The position numbers and the translations under genes are program-made. DNA of 33,816 bases from the NCBI GenBank assembly GCA_012797085.1, contig JAAZPT010000162.1:1-33816 (forward strand), read 5' to 3'. This DNA is from Christensenellaceae bacterium. GTDB taxonomy: Bacteria; Bacillota; Clostridia; Christensenellales; Aristaeellaceae. This document shows positions 1 through 9,393 of this stretch, one piece after another. Position 1 is the stretch's first letter, and each line of letters begins with the position of its first letter. Below the pieces are notes generated by a model. The model made no database searches and was not told where the DNA came from. It was given only the letters and a program-made list of their open reading frames with translations.

Positions 1-3000
1 AATTGTTTCGCCTACTGTTGAGTATGTGGGATTATTAGCTTCCTTCGTTGCCTCCATTGCAGGTGTTTGGGTTGCATCTACTGTCTTTTCAGCTGTTGCT
101 CCACCCGGAATCCTTATATGGTTGGCTGTAAATTCATTTGTAATTGAGCCTGCATCTATATCAGCTTGAGTTACTTCATATGTATACTCATATGTCCAGG
201 TCTCGCCTACTTCCAACTTACCGTCGGATGTCATTGATTCTGTAGGTGTTATTGTGCTTAAATCTACTAAAGTATCTTCTACCGTTACACCTTCAAGGGT
301 TAAGTTTCCTGTGTTCTTTAGTTTTACTGTGTAGGTAAGCACATCGCCTACTGTTGCGTATGTAGTCTTATTCGCTTCCTTATTTGCTTCCATTGCCGGT
401 GTTTGGGTTGCATTTATTGTATTTTGTGCTTTTACTTCATCCGTAATATCTGCATGAGTTGCTTCAAAGACGTTTGTAATAGAACCGCTATCTATATCAG
501 CTTGTTTTACTGCATATGTATATTCATATGTCCAGGTTTCTCCAACTTCAAGCTTGCCATCCGGATTTTTGGATTCGGTACGCATAGCATTTGTTAAAGT
601 TACCAAGCTATCTGTTACTGATACATTTTCAAGGGTTACGTTACCTGTGTTATTTAATTTTACTGTATAGGTAATTAATTCACCTGCTGTTAAGTAAGTG
701 GTCTTGTTAGCTTCCTTACTTACTTCCATTGCCGGCCCTTGTACAGCGTTTACTGTTTTTTGAGCTGTTACTCCTGCCGGAATATCTACGTGAGTTGCTT
801 TAAATGTGTTAGTAATTAAACTTGCATCTATATCATCTTGAGTTACTTCATGGGTATACTCATATGTCCAGGTTTCGCCTATTTCCAGAATGCCATCCTG
901 ATTCATAGATTCGGTAGGTGTTACCGTACTTAAATCTACTAAAGTGTCTGTTACTGATACATTCTCTAAAGGCACATTACCTTCGTTGTTTAGTGTTACT
1001 GTATAGGTAATTGTTTCACCTACTGTTGCGTAAGTATTCTTATTAGATTCCTTACTTGCCGTCATTACCGGGTTTGGTGTAAATACGTTTTTAAATTCCA
1101 CGTTCGCCGGGAATGAAGGTGTAACTATTAGTGCACCGTTGCCACCATCTTCCACCTTAACGGTGAAAGTAATTGTCCTGCTATCATATGCCATTCCGCT
1201 TTCGCCAACGGCAGGAATTATTTCATTAATAGTATAAGTGTAGGTGTTTCCAATATCCGCTTGAGTATATTGAATAGCATCAAAGGTGATATTTCCATTT
1301 ACATCGTTAGACTTTTGTTGTAAAACAATGCCACCGGAGTCTTTAAGTTCAAAGCTGAACTCGTTAGCCCTTAATGTTCTACCGGTAAGTGATTTTGTAG
1401 CCCATGCGCCGGAAGCAAGTTCGCCACTGGCTACATAGCTATTATTAAATTCCGTATCAATAGAATATACAGGGGTTACAATGAGGTTTCCATCGTTTAG
1501 GAAATTATCGGTAATTGTAACATTAACTTCAACCACGGTCTGGTCATCATAGGTCATGCCTGTTTCCACTACAGCAGGTACAACTTCTCGTACAAAGTAG
1601 GTATAGGTTTTACCTATGTCAGCGGAAGTATATTCAATATCTGTAAAGCTTACATTACCTGATGCATCATTGGATTTGGTTTCGATAGTTCCGGTACCGT
1701 TATACAATTCAAAGTTGAACTCGCCATCCTTCAATGTACGGCCGGCCAGTTTTTTGGTCACCTGGGGCGTAAATATACCGGTAGCTTGATAAACGTTGCG
1801 TACAAGGGTATTTGTTTCCGTTTTTTCGTATCTGCTTGGAGTAAAGTCAACGCCGTTTGCGTTCACTTCCTTCACAAAGAAGTAGTATAATTTAGCTTTT
1901 TCATCTCTCTCGTGAATATCATTCCAGTTGAATGTGGTTGTAAACACTCTCTCGGGGTTTTCAGTATATACTGCTGTATTATCCAGATGATAGAGTGCAG
2001 CGTTCGGTACAGCTTCCCAATCAGCTTCTACAGCGTTAGCATCAGTGCTGCGATAAAGCTTCATATATACATCGGGACGATTGCTATTATTGCCATATAC
2101 CCAAACTTTTGTACCGCTTACCGTTATAGTAGGCTGTATATATTTGTTTGTTACTGCGGTTCCGGCAAGGCCATAATCGTTTTCATAGGGGCTTGCATAT
2201 ATGCGAGTATAGCCTGAAACAACATCCTCTTTGAAATAGTAGGTGTATACATTGCCGTTGATATCGGTTTTGTCAACACCGGTCCAAGTATAATCATACT
2301 CTATTTTGCCGCCAATTAATGTAGCAGGCCCAACAGTATAATCCTTTGAAACAAGCTGCAATGTTCCGCCATCTATCTTACGGTACAAGCTTAAAACTAC
2401 CGGTGTATGGTCAAGTATATCGCCGTTTTCCCAGATTTTTTTAGCTGTAACTTCTATTGTGGGTGATGTATAGGTATTGTAAGCAGTAGCGCCACTGGGA
2501 GCATAATCCTTTGTGCCGTCTGAAACGGAGGCACTATAAGTAAGCGCATACTCTACCGGTATGGTAGCATCTTCTTCAGTAAAGTAGAAGGTATACTCAA
2601 CACCGTTATTATCCTTGCGCTGCAAGTTGCTCCAAGTATATGTAAACGTATTTGACGGGCCGGCGGCCGGGTCAATTACAGGTGTGGTTCCTGTTACTTC
2701 TTCCATAGTTGCGCCGTTATCAAGTGAGCGCCACAATTTCATTGTTACAGGAACGTGTTCAGCAGAGCTGCCGTTTACCCATTGCTTGATAGCAGTAGCT
2801 GTACCATCTGTATTAGGTACATATGTGTTTGTAAATGTTAAGGGATTTGCCGGGTCGGTTAAGCTACCACTGGAAGTGGATACATAAACATTATCACCTT
2901 TATGCAATTCATAGCTACCGTTATTTTCAATTAGCCCTTCTTCTTTGGCTGAATAGATATAAGGTATACCGTAACTGTTATAAAGGGGCAAGTTATCCCA

Positions 3001-6000
3001 AGTATAAGTAAATTTGCTTTCGCCGGGATTTACAGGCGTTACAGGTGTTACTACAGGAGCATCTGTAACCTTTTGCAGCGTTTGCTGCCCTGCTATACCG
3101 CGATATAGATTAATTACAACATCATGATCGGACAGCGGACCGTTTACCCAGTTTTTATGTACAGTAAAGCCCGTAGTTGTCTGGTCTGTGTTGGTATTTG
3201 TAATTGTAACTAAAAGGGTTTCATCTTTTGTAAGGAAATATTCTTGGGCGGGAGAATAGCTTGGCGTATAACCGTGTGTTTCAATTTCTGTAATTTGATA
3301 CCAACCTTGCACCACGTTATTGAAATCCATGCTTTCGCCGGGCGCCAAGTAGAATTCATGTAACATTCCATAGGGGTCCACAGCGGAGAATTTGAACTTT
3401 AGCTTATCTGTTGCTGCCGGATTATCTACATCACCTGCAGCGGGAGCATCTCCGGCGCCGTTCAAATATGCCTTTGTAACTTTAATATTGGATGTGGGAG
3501 GGATCATTGTGTTGGTAACAGTCATGCCCTCTTCGGTTTTAATAAAGTTTAGCGGCATCCAAGTTTCATCGGACGCACCTGCTGAAGCCACTTCAACTAC
3601 CCAGAAAGTATAGGGTCTGCCGTCTATCCTTGTTAGAGGTAAATTGTTCCATGTTGCGGTACCGTCTGAAGCACCTGTAACAAGTATATCATCAGCGCCG
3701 GCCCCATGACCCATTTGCTTAATAGTAATACCGTCAATATTTACGAAACTGCGATATATTCTTAGGTATAAATCGGTGCGATATTTTGAATCGGTGGGTA
3801 AAGGAGTAACACCGTCAGGACCTATCCATACTTTGGTTCCGGTTTGGTTGGCACGAGGGATAGTGTAGGTGTTGGTTAACTCAAGAGTACCTACACCGCT
3901 TGCGGTAAAATTGGAACCTGCAGGCAAGCCTTCTGCAAAGGCTGTTCCTGTTCCCACACCTTCCTTGATGTAGTAGGTGTAGTCACGGCCCAATGTGTCA
4001 GTTGCGGGCAACTTGCCCCAGTTGTTTTGGAAGGTGAACTGAGCATCTGTTTCAGATCCGATACCGATTGTGGGTTCACTGCTTCCCTCTACAAATTCAT
4101 CTGTAACAGTAGCTCCGGCAACAACAACCTTGCGCCATAGCTGCATTGTAAGGTTGTTATGACGAGCAACTTGACCGTTTACCCATGTTTTTTTACCTAC
4201 AACGTCTTCCGCTGTAAGGGGTTGTTGATAGGTATTGGTCAAGGCTAAAGTGCCTTCGCCACTTACTGTAAAGTTTGAGCCGGCAGGCAAGCCTTCTGCA
4301 AAAGCTGCTCCTGTTCCCACACCCTCTTTGATATAGTAGGTGTAGGTGCGACCCTGAGAGTCGGTTACAGGCTGAGCCAACCATGTTTTTGATACTGTTG
4401 CCGTTTGCTCGCTACTTTCTGTAGGAATAGCAAAATCTGTACCGGAAACATATTCGTCGGTTACTGTTGTTCCGCCAACAACAACCTTGCGCCATAGCTG
4501 CATTGTAAGGTTGTCGTGGCGCACGGCTTGACCGTCCACCCAGGTTTTTGTACCGGTAACATCTGCATAGGTCATATTATAGGTGTTTGTTACCGTTAGA
4601 CCGTTTTCGGTGGAAGTAAAGGTGGGTGATAAATCTGTATACTCTTCAACAGTATATGTAATTGTATTTCCGTTAATATCTTTTAGCGGCTTATCTTTCC
4701 AAATATATCGCCAGGTATTGCCATCGGCGCTGGGCGCTAACTCACCGCTACCGGTTCCACTTGTTTCATCAACGTTTTGTGAGCCGTCAAGGATACCGTT
4801 TGTCCATGTAGTGCCATCAAAAAGCCTGATTACAACTTGCCCGCGCAAAGATTCACCGTCAACCCACTTTTTGGTACCTATAATATTACCGAGGGGCTGA
4901 TTATAGGTGTTTGTAATGGTATGTACTCCGTTTTCAAGTACCGGCCCGGAAGAAATATAGTTTGTTATAGCTGGTTCCGATACGGAATATTGATACTCTA
5001 CTTTTTCATTATTAAAGCGTGGTAAATCCATCCATTGGGCATTCCAAGTATTGCCGTCAGCTGAAGGAGCCGTCTCGCCTGTGGCTCCGGGAAGGGCATC
5101 GGCTGTTCCATCAAGAGTCAATTCGGAAGACCATGAATCAGCTACGCCATTGGCACTGCGGCTTAGTGTAAGGGTTATATTTGCCGGGCGATCATTTGCG
5201 CCGTCTACCCACTTTTTAGCTGCAAAAAAGTCTATAGTTTGTGCTTGGTTTACAACTTTTGTGCTGGCAGAAGACACTATATCATAATCGGCAGGTCCGT
5301 CTTTTTCCACAGCATAGAATATATAAATATTACCTTGGGGATCATCTCCATCCAAGTTTTGCCACACGGCAACCCAAGCCTGGTCTTCTGTAACACCGTC
5401 AAGCTGAATATCATAGGCTGTGCCCATGTATTCAAATTCCGGGTTTCCGGGTGGTGGACTTTGATAACTGTGATTAATTGTACGATATAGTCCAAATGTA
5501 ACGGTTGTTCCCGGATCGGGAAGAATATCCCATATCTTTTCGGCATAGAAAGAGCCTCTGTTAAATTGGTTGGTTACTTCCCACTGCCCCTCCGCCTGAT
5601 TGTATATAACAGATTCCCTTAGGAAGTTCGTAGGAATATTTTTTTCCGTAATGGTATATTGATGTTCATGAAGGGTAACATTACCTGTTGCTATATCAAT
5701 ATCCTGTTTATATTGCGGTAGATCAGTATACTCTTTTACCATGGGTGAAAGAGGAACGGTTACCGGGCTTGAAAGCTCAAAGCTATCATATTCTATTCCA
5801 TCCTGGTTCAGCTCCAAAGTGAAGCTTACTACTCCCAAATCAGCAGGAATTATCTCAGGATTAGATACAAATTTTACCGCTTTAAGGGGAACACCATAGT
5901 ATTTGTTTGTAATTATCGCATCATAGTTGGCTGTAGGACCACTTATTGTGCGTTGATAGCCATCGGGTACATTAGGCTCCTCAACACGGTAAGTATATGC

Positions 6001-9000
6001 AACACCCGTAGCATCATACATAGGTAGTCCTGTCCATGTATGCTCTGTATTGGTTGCAGTAAGTGTAGCTGTTTTGTACACAGCATCGTTTTGTAGCAGA
6101 ACAACTTCAGCGCCCTCTGTGGGGGGAGTTCCGCCATCCCAAACTTTTTGAACTTTAAAGTTACGGGTTTGCCAAGTGTTGGTTACGGTAGTACCAACTT
6201 CTTCTTTTTGATAGTTAACGGGCGTATAATCCGTACCGTCCACCCTGGTCTCTTTAACGCTGAAAGTGTAGGCGTTGCCTTGAGCATCCTCAGGTGCAAG
6301 GTTTCCCCAGCTTACGGTTTTTACCGTTTGCCCTGCTATATAGGGGATTAATTTAATTTGTGCACCGGGCACAGGCTCTGCAGCGGCCATGGCATCGGTT
6401 TTGCGGAATAGTTGGAAACAAACTTCCGGGAAGGGTTCAGGCCCATTGCCTGCCCAAACTTTTGTTGCTGTAACATTAGCTAAAAAGGTTGCAGTATAAG
6501 TTTGAGGTACAAACTGTGAAGGATCGCCTGTTGTGGCTGTGGTAGGTACAAAGTTAGGATCTGTACTTACAACATTACCACTTTCGTCTATCCAATTATT
6601 AAATACATAACCTGCATTGGCATTGGCAACAGAGCCGGCAGGTGTTCCCGTTTTTGCCAATACAGCCTCTTGGGTGTTGCTAACAGTACCAAAGGCATTG
6701 TTTTGGCTCTTGTATTTCAGTACGGGGTCGTAATAGAAGGTTATTGTGTTATCTTCAGGATTGGTTGTTAACATTGTTATTTGTTCATAAAGATTAACTC
6801 TGTTATAACCATTAATAATTCTTGAGTTATACTCGGTAACAATACGGTAAGAGGTTGGTGGACTGTCCTCATAGTAATGTGGAGGAGGTCCAAGTTCATC
6901 TATTGTTTCACGCTCTTTTAAATATACCCTGTAAACACCCTCCTGGGACGGTTTATACCAGAAAGTAACAACATTGTTTACATCCGCTACAGTGGAGGGT
7001 TTACTCAGTGCATCGGGCAAATAGCCGTAGAGCGTTTGAGCATCAAAAGTAGTAGTCTGCCCTTTAAGCACCACATAAGTTTGTGGGGAGACTATTTCAC
7101 TGCTGTCGCTTACCCTAAGGTGCCTTACTGTATATATAACTGTGCCGGAAGCGGCCCACTTTGCATAAACATTAGCATCTCTAGTAACGGGTGAACCAAA
7201 GACATAGCGTTGTTCCAAGCCATTCTCATCCGTAACATACCAGCCTAAGAAGGTACAATCGGCTTTTACGGGTTCTTCAGGTATGGCACTTGGCTTGCTG
7301 TATTCAACCGTTTGGCTACCCAAGTATGCGCCACCGGCATCGAGGGTCTCTTTGTCTATATACCAATTAATGTTGTAAGTTTGGGGCACCCAACCTGCAT
7401 ACAGTTGCACGTTGTTTGGCGGCATGCTAACTAAGTTGCCGTCAAAGTCATATAAATAAAATTGTGTTTCGCCATAGGTATCTATATACCAACCGGTAAA
7501 TGTATAGCCTGTACGCACAGGAGGTGCCGGCGGTATATTACCGGGTTGAATTTGAGTACCATATGGAACACTTTGGGGGCCAAAGCTGGTTGTTCCGTCC
7601 GGGAACTCCCCTCCGTTTGTGTTAAAGCCCAATTGGTATTCATTACGAGTGTAAACGAAAATATAGTTATAATAATTACCTGAACCTACAGGATATTCTT
7701 TTGTAGTAGTTGTGCTGGAATAGTTCATCGGGTCGCCGGAAGAATGGGTCAAACCATCAAACTCTTTGGCAACTAAAGATGAACCTGATAACTGTGAGGT
7801 AGTAAAAGTTGAGTGAGTGGTATATGTACCATTTGACTCCCTTATAAGATATATAGCATGACGAGTGTATAGTGTGGACGTAGTCCATTGGGCTTGTATT
7901 GTTGCGGTATTTCCGGCAGCGCTATCAATCATGCTTGTTGTAAGCATAAACTGCCTCGTAGCATAGCCGGTACCATTTGTATCTCTCCAGATATTAAAAT
8001 TCGCAAACGAATCAAAATTATAACTGGTTCTGTATCGTCCGGCCAGGTAGGTTGTGGATCCCTCCTGATACTTATACCCTGTAGAAACGTTTGTGCCGTC
8101 TGTAAGTTGTGGGTAGTCCAACCATAAAGAATCAATTTTTTGCCCTAAACGTACATTGGGCACCTCTTTATAGGTATAAGTACCATCCGGAGAATAAGTC
8201 CATGAACTTCCGGTCCAACGATATCTGTCGGTAATGAACCTTAAGTTATATAGTTTACGATTGTAACGCACATTAACAACGGTGCTTCCGTCACCGCTTA
8301 CTGTTTGTGTCTCTATTATTGGGTCTTGGAAATAGGCTCTAACATTCCAAAACTCTGTTTGGAAGTTAGCTGCCCTGTTTTGTAAATTTCCCCAGTAATA
8401 CGGGCTGCTTGTAGTAGCGGACAAAGCCTCGGCAGGAGCCGTACTTTCCGTTGGAACCGGACCTTTATCGAAAAATCCAAGGTAGGAATATCCATCATCA
8501 ACGGCATTTTGTGACCAATAAACAATTTTATAGTTAGCTGTTCCGGGGTTCCATATAGCTTTTACGGTTATATTGTTACCGGGCATTGTAGCAGGCGGAA
8601 CATCGCTGGAGTTATACACACCATCGTTGTTCCAATCCCAGCCTTGGAATACATAGCCGGGACGTGCCGGAACAGGCGTTGTGTTTATAGGTGCTTCAAA
8701 GCGTTCTGTAATAGGCGATACCGCAAAACCACCATTGCTGTTAAAGAATATGCTGTAGCTGTTACGGGTATAATAAAGATCTACTACAGCCTGACCATCA
8801 GCCGGAATTACCAAATCGGAATACGGTTGCAATGTAAACTCCGGGTAATCCTTAGGCAAGGCTCTGGTTAAAGAGCCTACAGAGCCACTTTGTGTATCTG
8901 TAGCAACAAGCACAAAGTTTGTGGGATTAAAATCAGCGCCACCTGTTACTGTTTGCTTCCAGTGACGTACTAAGTAGTTTTTATCGCTAAAATAATATGT

Positions 9001-9348
9001 AACTGTTCTTGTAACATCGGAGCCGTTTACCGTTCCTGTAATCACCTGATCACTAGGTAACGGAGCATGGCCGGTAACCGTAGGCGAGGGTATGCTATAC
9101 GATGTACCGTCCACATACTTTCCAAGGAACGAAGGGCTTGCCATTGTTCCATCCTCATATTGATAATGTATGTTTACATCATAAAAGGAAGGAGGGGGAT
9201 CCTCATTCAAACCTTTGGAATTTACTTGATTTTCAAGAGTGATAGGCGGGGAATAAAGGGTTTCCGCCAGCACCTGTAAAGGCAATAGCTGTATGATCAT
9301 CATAACCGCTAGGAACATTGCCATTATTCTTTTTCTTTTAATGAACAT
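1..9348 (-). CDS. Giant multidomain surface adhesin / pilus-like protein (3' end outside window)
   Basis: Predicted secreted, wall-associated adhesin. The frame is open from ATG at 9348 (AGGAGG 9 nt upstream) to base 1, 3116 codons, with no stop in the window. Visible domains in order: signal peptide (about residues 1-29, basic MFIKRKR then hydrophobic, ending VLAE); a MucBP-like segment (about 57-117); InlB/Flg_new-type beta repeats (about 195-250, 567-640, 655-740; motifs such as FNTNGG and GYTFTGWY); then about 14 Cna_B-like repeats of roughly 110-120 residues (about 957-2520; each begins like GTKxWVxG and ends with a TNTY-type strand); two FctA/Spy0128-like domains (about 2523-2755; GRTL..GEF.FEL and DIG.TYTY); and three full plus one partial DUF11/DUF7507-like repeats (period 336 bp). 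Cna_B and FctA families are known to form Lys-Asn/Asp isopeptide bonds, giving rigid stalks. The sorting signal, if any, lies beyond the window. It follows the repeat protein at 9394-11388 by 45 bp, so both are probably cotranscribed. Confidence 0.93.
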   Translation of the reverse strand, partial: MFIKRKRIMAMFLAVMMIIQLLPLQVLAETLYSPPITLENQVNSKGLNEDPPPSFYDVNIHYQYEDGTMASPSFLGKYVDGTSYSIPSPTVTGHAPLPSDQVITGTVNGSDVTRTVTYYFSDKNYLVRHWKQTVTGGADFNPTNFVLVATDTQSGSVGSLTRALPKDYPEFTLQPYSDLVIPADGQAVVDLYYTRNSYSIFFNSNGGFAVSPITERFEAPINTTPVPARPGYVFQGWDWNNDGVYNSSDVPPATMPGNNITVKAIWNPGTANYKIVYWSQNAVDDGYSYLGFFDKGPVPTESTAPAEALSATTSSPYYWGNLQNRAANFQTEFWNVRAYFQDPIIETQTVSGDGSTVVNVRYNRKLYNLRFITDRYRWTGSSWTYSPDGTYTYKEVPNVRLGQKIDSLWLDYPQLTDGTNVSTGYKYQEGSTTYLAGRYRTSYNFDSFANFNIWRDTNGTGYATRQFMLTTSMIDSAAGNTATIQAQWTTSTLYTRHAIYLIRESNGTYTTHSTFTTSQLSGSSLVAKEFDGLTHSSGDPMNYSSTTTTKEYPVGSGNYYNYIFVYTRNEYQLGFNTNGGEFPDGTTSFGPQSVPYGTQIQPGNIPPAPPVRTGYTFTGWYIDTYGETQFYLYDFDGNLVSMPPNNVQLYAGWVPQTYNINWYIDKETLDAGGAYLGSQTVEYSKPSAIPEEPVKADCTFLGWYVTDENGLEQRYVFGSPVTRDANVYAKWAASGTVIYTVRHLRVSDSSEIVSPQTYVVLKGQTTTFDAQTLYGYLPDALSKPSTVADVNNVVTFWYKPSQEGVYRVYLKERETIDELGPPPHYYEDSPPTSYRIVTEYNSRIINGYNRVNLYEQITMLTTNPEDNTITFYYDPVLKYKSQNNAFGTVSNTQEAVLAKTGTPAGSVANANAGYVFNNWIDESGNVVSTDPNFVPTTATTGDPSQFVPQTYTATFLANVTATKVWAGNGPEPFPEVCFQLFRKTDAMAAAEPVPGAQIKLIPYIAGQTVKTVSWGNLAPEDAQGNAYTFSVKETRVDGTDYTPVNYQKEEVGTTVTNTWQTRNFKVQKVWDGGTPPTEGAEVVLLQNDAVYKTATLTATNTEHTWTGLPMYDATGVAYTYRVEEPNVPDGYQRTISGPTANYDAIITNKYYGVPLKAVKFVSNPEIIPADLGVVSFTLELNQDGIEYDSFELSSPVTVPLSPMVKEYTDLPQYKQDIDIATGNVTLHEHQYTITEKNIPTNFLRESVIYNQAEGQWEVTNQFNRGSFYAEKIWDILPDPGTTVTFGLYRTINHSYQSPPPGNPEFEYMGTAYDIQLDGVTEDQAWVAVWQNLDGDDPQGNIYIFYAVEKDGPADYDIVSSASTKVVNQAQTIDFFAAKKWVDGANDRPANITLTLSRSANGVADSWSSELTLDGTADALPGATGETAPSADGNTWNAQWMDLPRFNNEKVEYQYSVSEPAITNYISSGPVLENGVHTITNTYNQPLGNIIGTKKWVDGESLRGQVVIRLFDGTTWTNGILDGSQNVDETSGTGSGELAPSADGNTWRYIWKDKPLKDINGNTITYTVEEYTDLSPTFTSTENGLTVTNTYNMTYADVTGTKTWVDGQAVRHDNLTMQLWRKVVVGGTTVTDEYVSGTDFAIPTESSEQTATVSKTWLAQPVTDSQGRTYTYYIKEGVGTGAAFAEGLPAGSNFTVSGEGTLALTNTYQQPLTAEDVVGKKTWVNGQVARHNNLTMQLWRKVVVAGATVTDEFVEGSSEPTIGIGSETDAQFTFQNNWGKLPATDTLGRDYTYYIKEGVGTGTAFAEGLPAGSNFTASGVGTLELTNTYTIPRANQTGTKVWIGPDGVTPLPTDSKYRTDLYLRIYRSFVNIDGITIKQMGHGAGADDILVTGASDGTATWNNLPLTRIDGRPYTFWVVEVASAGASDETWMPLNFIKTEEGMTVTNTMIPPTSNIKVTKAYLNGAGDAPAAGDVDNPAATDKLKFKFSAVDPYGMLHEFYLAPGESMDFNNVVQGWYQITEIETHGYTPSYSPAQEYFLTKDETLLVTITNTNTDQTTTGFTVHKNWVNGPLSDHDVVINLYRGIAGQQTLQKVTDAPVVTPVTPVNPGESKFTYTWDNLPLYNSYGIPYIYSAKEEGLIENNGSYELHKGDNVYVSTSSGSLTDPANPLTFTNTYVPNTDGTATAIKQWVNGSSAEHVPVTMKLWRSLDNGATMEEVTGTTPVIDPAAGPSNTFTYTWSNLQRKDNNGVEYTFYFTEEDATIPVEYALTYSASVSDGTKDYAPSGATAYNTYTSPTIEVTAKKIWENGDILDHTPVVLSLYRKIDGGTLQLVSKDYTVGPATLIGGKIEYDYTWTGVDKTDINGNVYTYYFKEDVVSGYTRIYASPYENDYGLAGTAVTNKYIQPTITVSGTKVWVYGNNSNRPDVYMKLYRSTDANAVEADWEAVPNAALYHLDNTAVYTENPERVFTTTFNWNDIHERDEKAKLYYFFVKEVNANGVDFTPSRYEKTETNTLVRNVYQATGIFTPQVTKKLAGRTLKDGEFNFELYNGTGTIETKSNDASGNVSFTDIEYTSADIGKTYTYFVREVVPAVVETGMTYDDQTVVEVNVTITDNFLNDGNLIVTPVYSIDTEFNNSYVASGELASGAWATKSLTGRTLRANEFSFELKDSGGIVLQQKSNDVNGNITFDAIQYTQADIGNTYTYTINEIIPAVGESGMAYDSRTITFTVKVEDGGNGALIVTPSFPANVEFKNVFTPNPVMTASKESNKNTYATVGETITYTVTLNNEGNVPLENVSVTDTLVDLSTVTPTESMNQDGILEIGETWTYEYTHEVTQDDIDASLITNTFKATHVDIPAGVTAQKTVNAVQGPAMEVSKEANKTTYLTAGELITYTVKLNNTGNVTLENVSVTDSLVTLTNAMRTESKNPDGKLEVGETWTYEYTYAVKQADIDSGSITNVFEATHADITDEVKAQNTINATQTPAMEANKEANKTTYATVGDVLTYTVKLKNTGNLTLEGVTVEDTLVDLSTITPTESMTSDGKLEVGETWTYEYTYEVTQADIDAGSITNEFTANHIRIPGGATAEKTVDATQTPAMEATKEANNPTYSTVGETI
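60..1080 (-). repeat. 336-bp DUF11/DUF7507-like coding repeats
   Basis: The string CATATGTCCAGG occurs at 189, 525 and 861, an exact 336-bp (112-codon) period. Each unit encodes a beta domain with a TYATVGETITYTV-like start and a GETWTYEYTYEVTQADID-like core. A fourth unit begins at the window edge, so the array continues outside. Confidence 0.85.
3840..4560 (-). repeat. Tandem near-duplicate Cna_B units in the giant gene
   Basis: Two adjacent blocks of about 357-363 bp are much more alike than the other Cna_B units. For example the stretch from about 4119 to 4160 recurs from about 4476, and 3921-3960 recurs at about 4284. This suggests recent duplication within the adhesin. Confidence 0.75.
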
Positions 9349-9357
9349 TTAAAGTAA

Positions 9358-9363
9358 CCTCCT
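9358..9363 (-). promoter_or_regulatory. Ribosome binding site of the giant adhesin
   Basis: Perfect AGGAGG on the minus strand, 9 nt before the ATG at 9348. It fixes the start of the giant open frame, whose other end is outside the window. Confidence 0.8.
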
Positions 9364-9393
9364 GTATTTGCAGTGCTTTAACGGAAAACGTCT

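Noticed and set aside
1-9300. CRISPR-like array suggested by regular repeats
   Set aside because: The repeats are 330-360 bp, coding and in frame; they are protein domain repeats of the adhesin. No cas gene or short repeat-spacer pattern is present.
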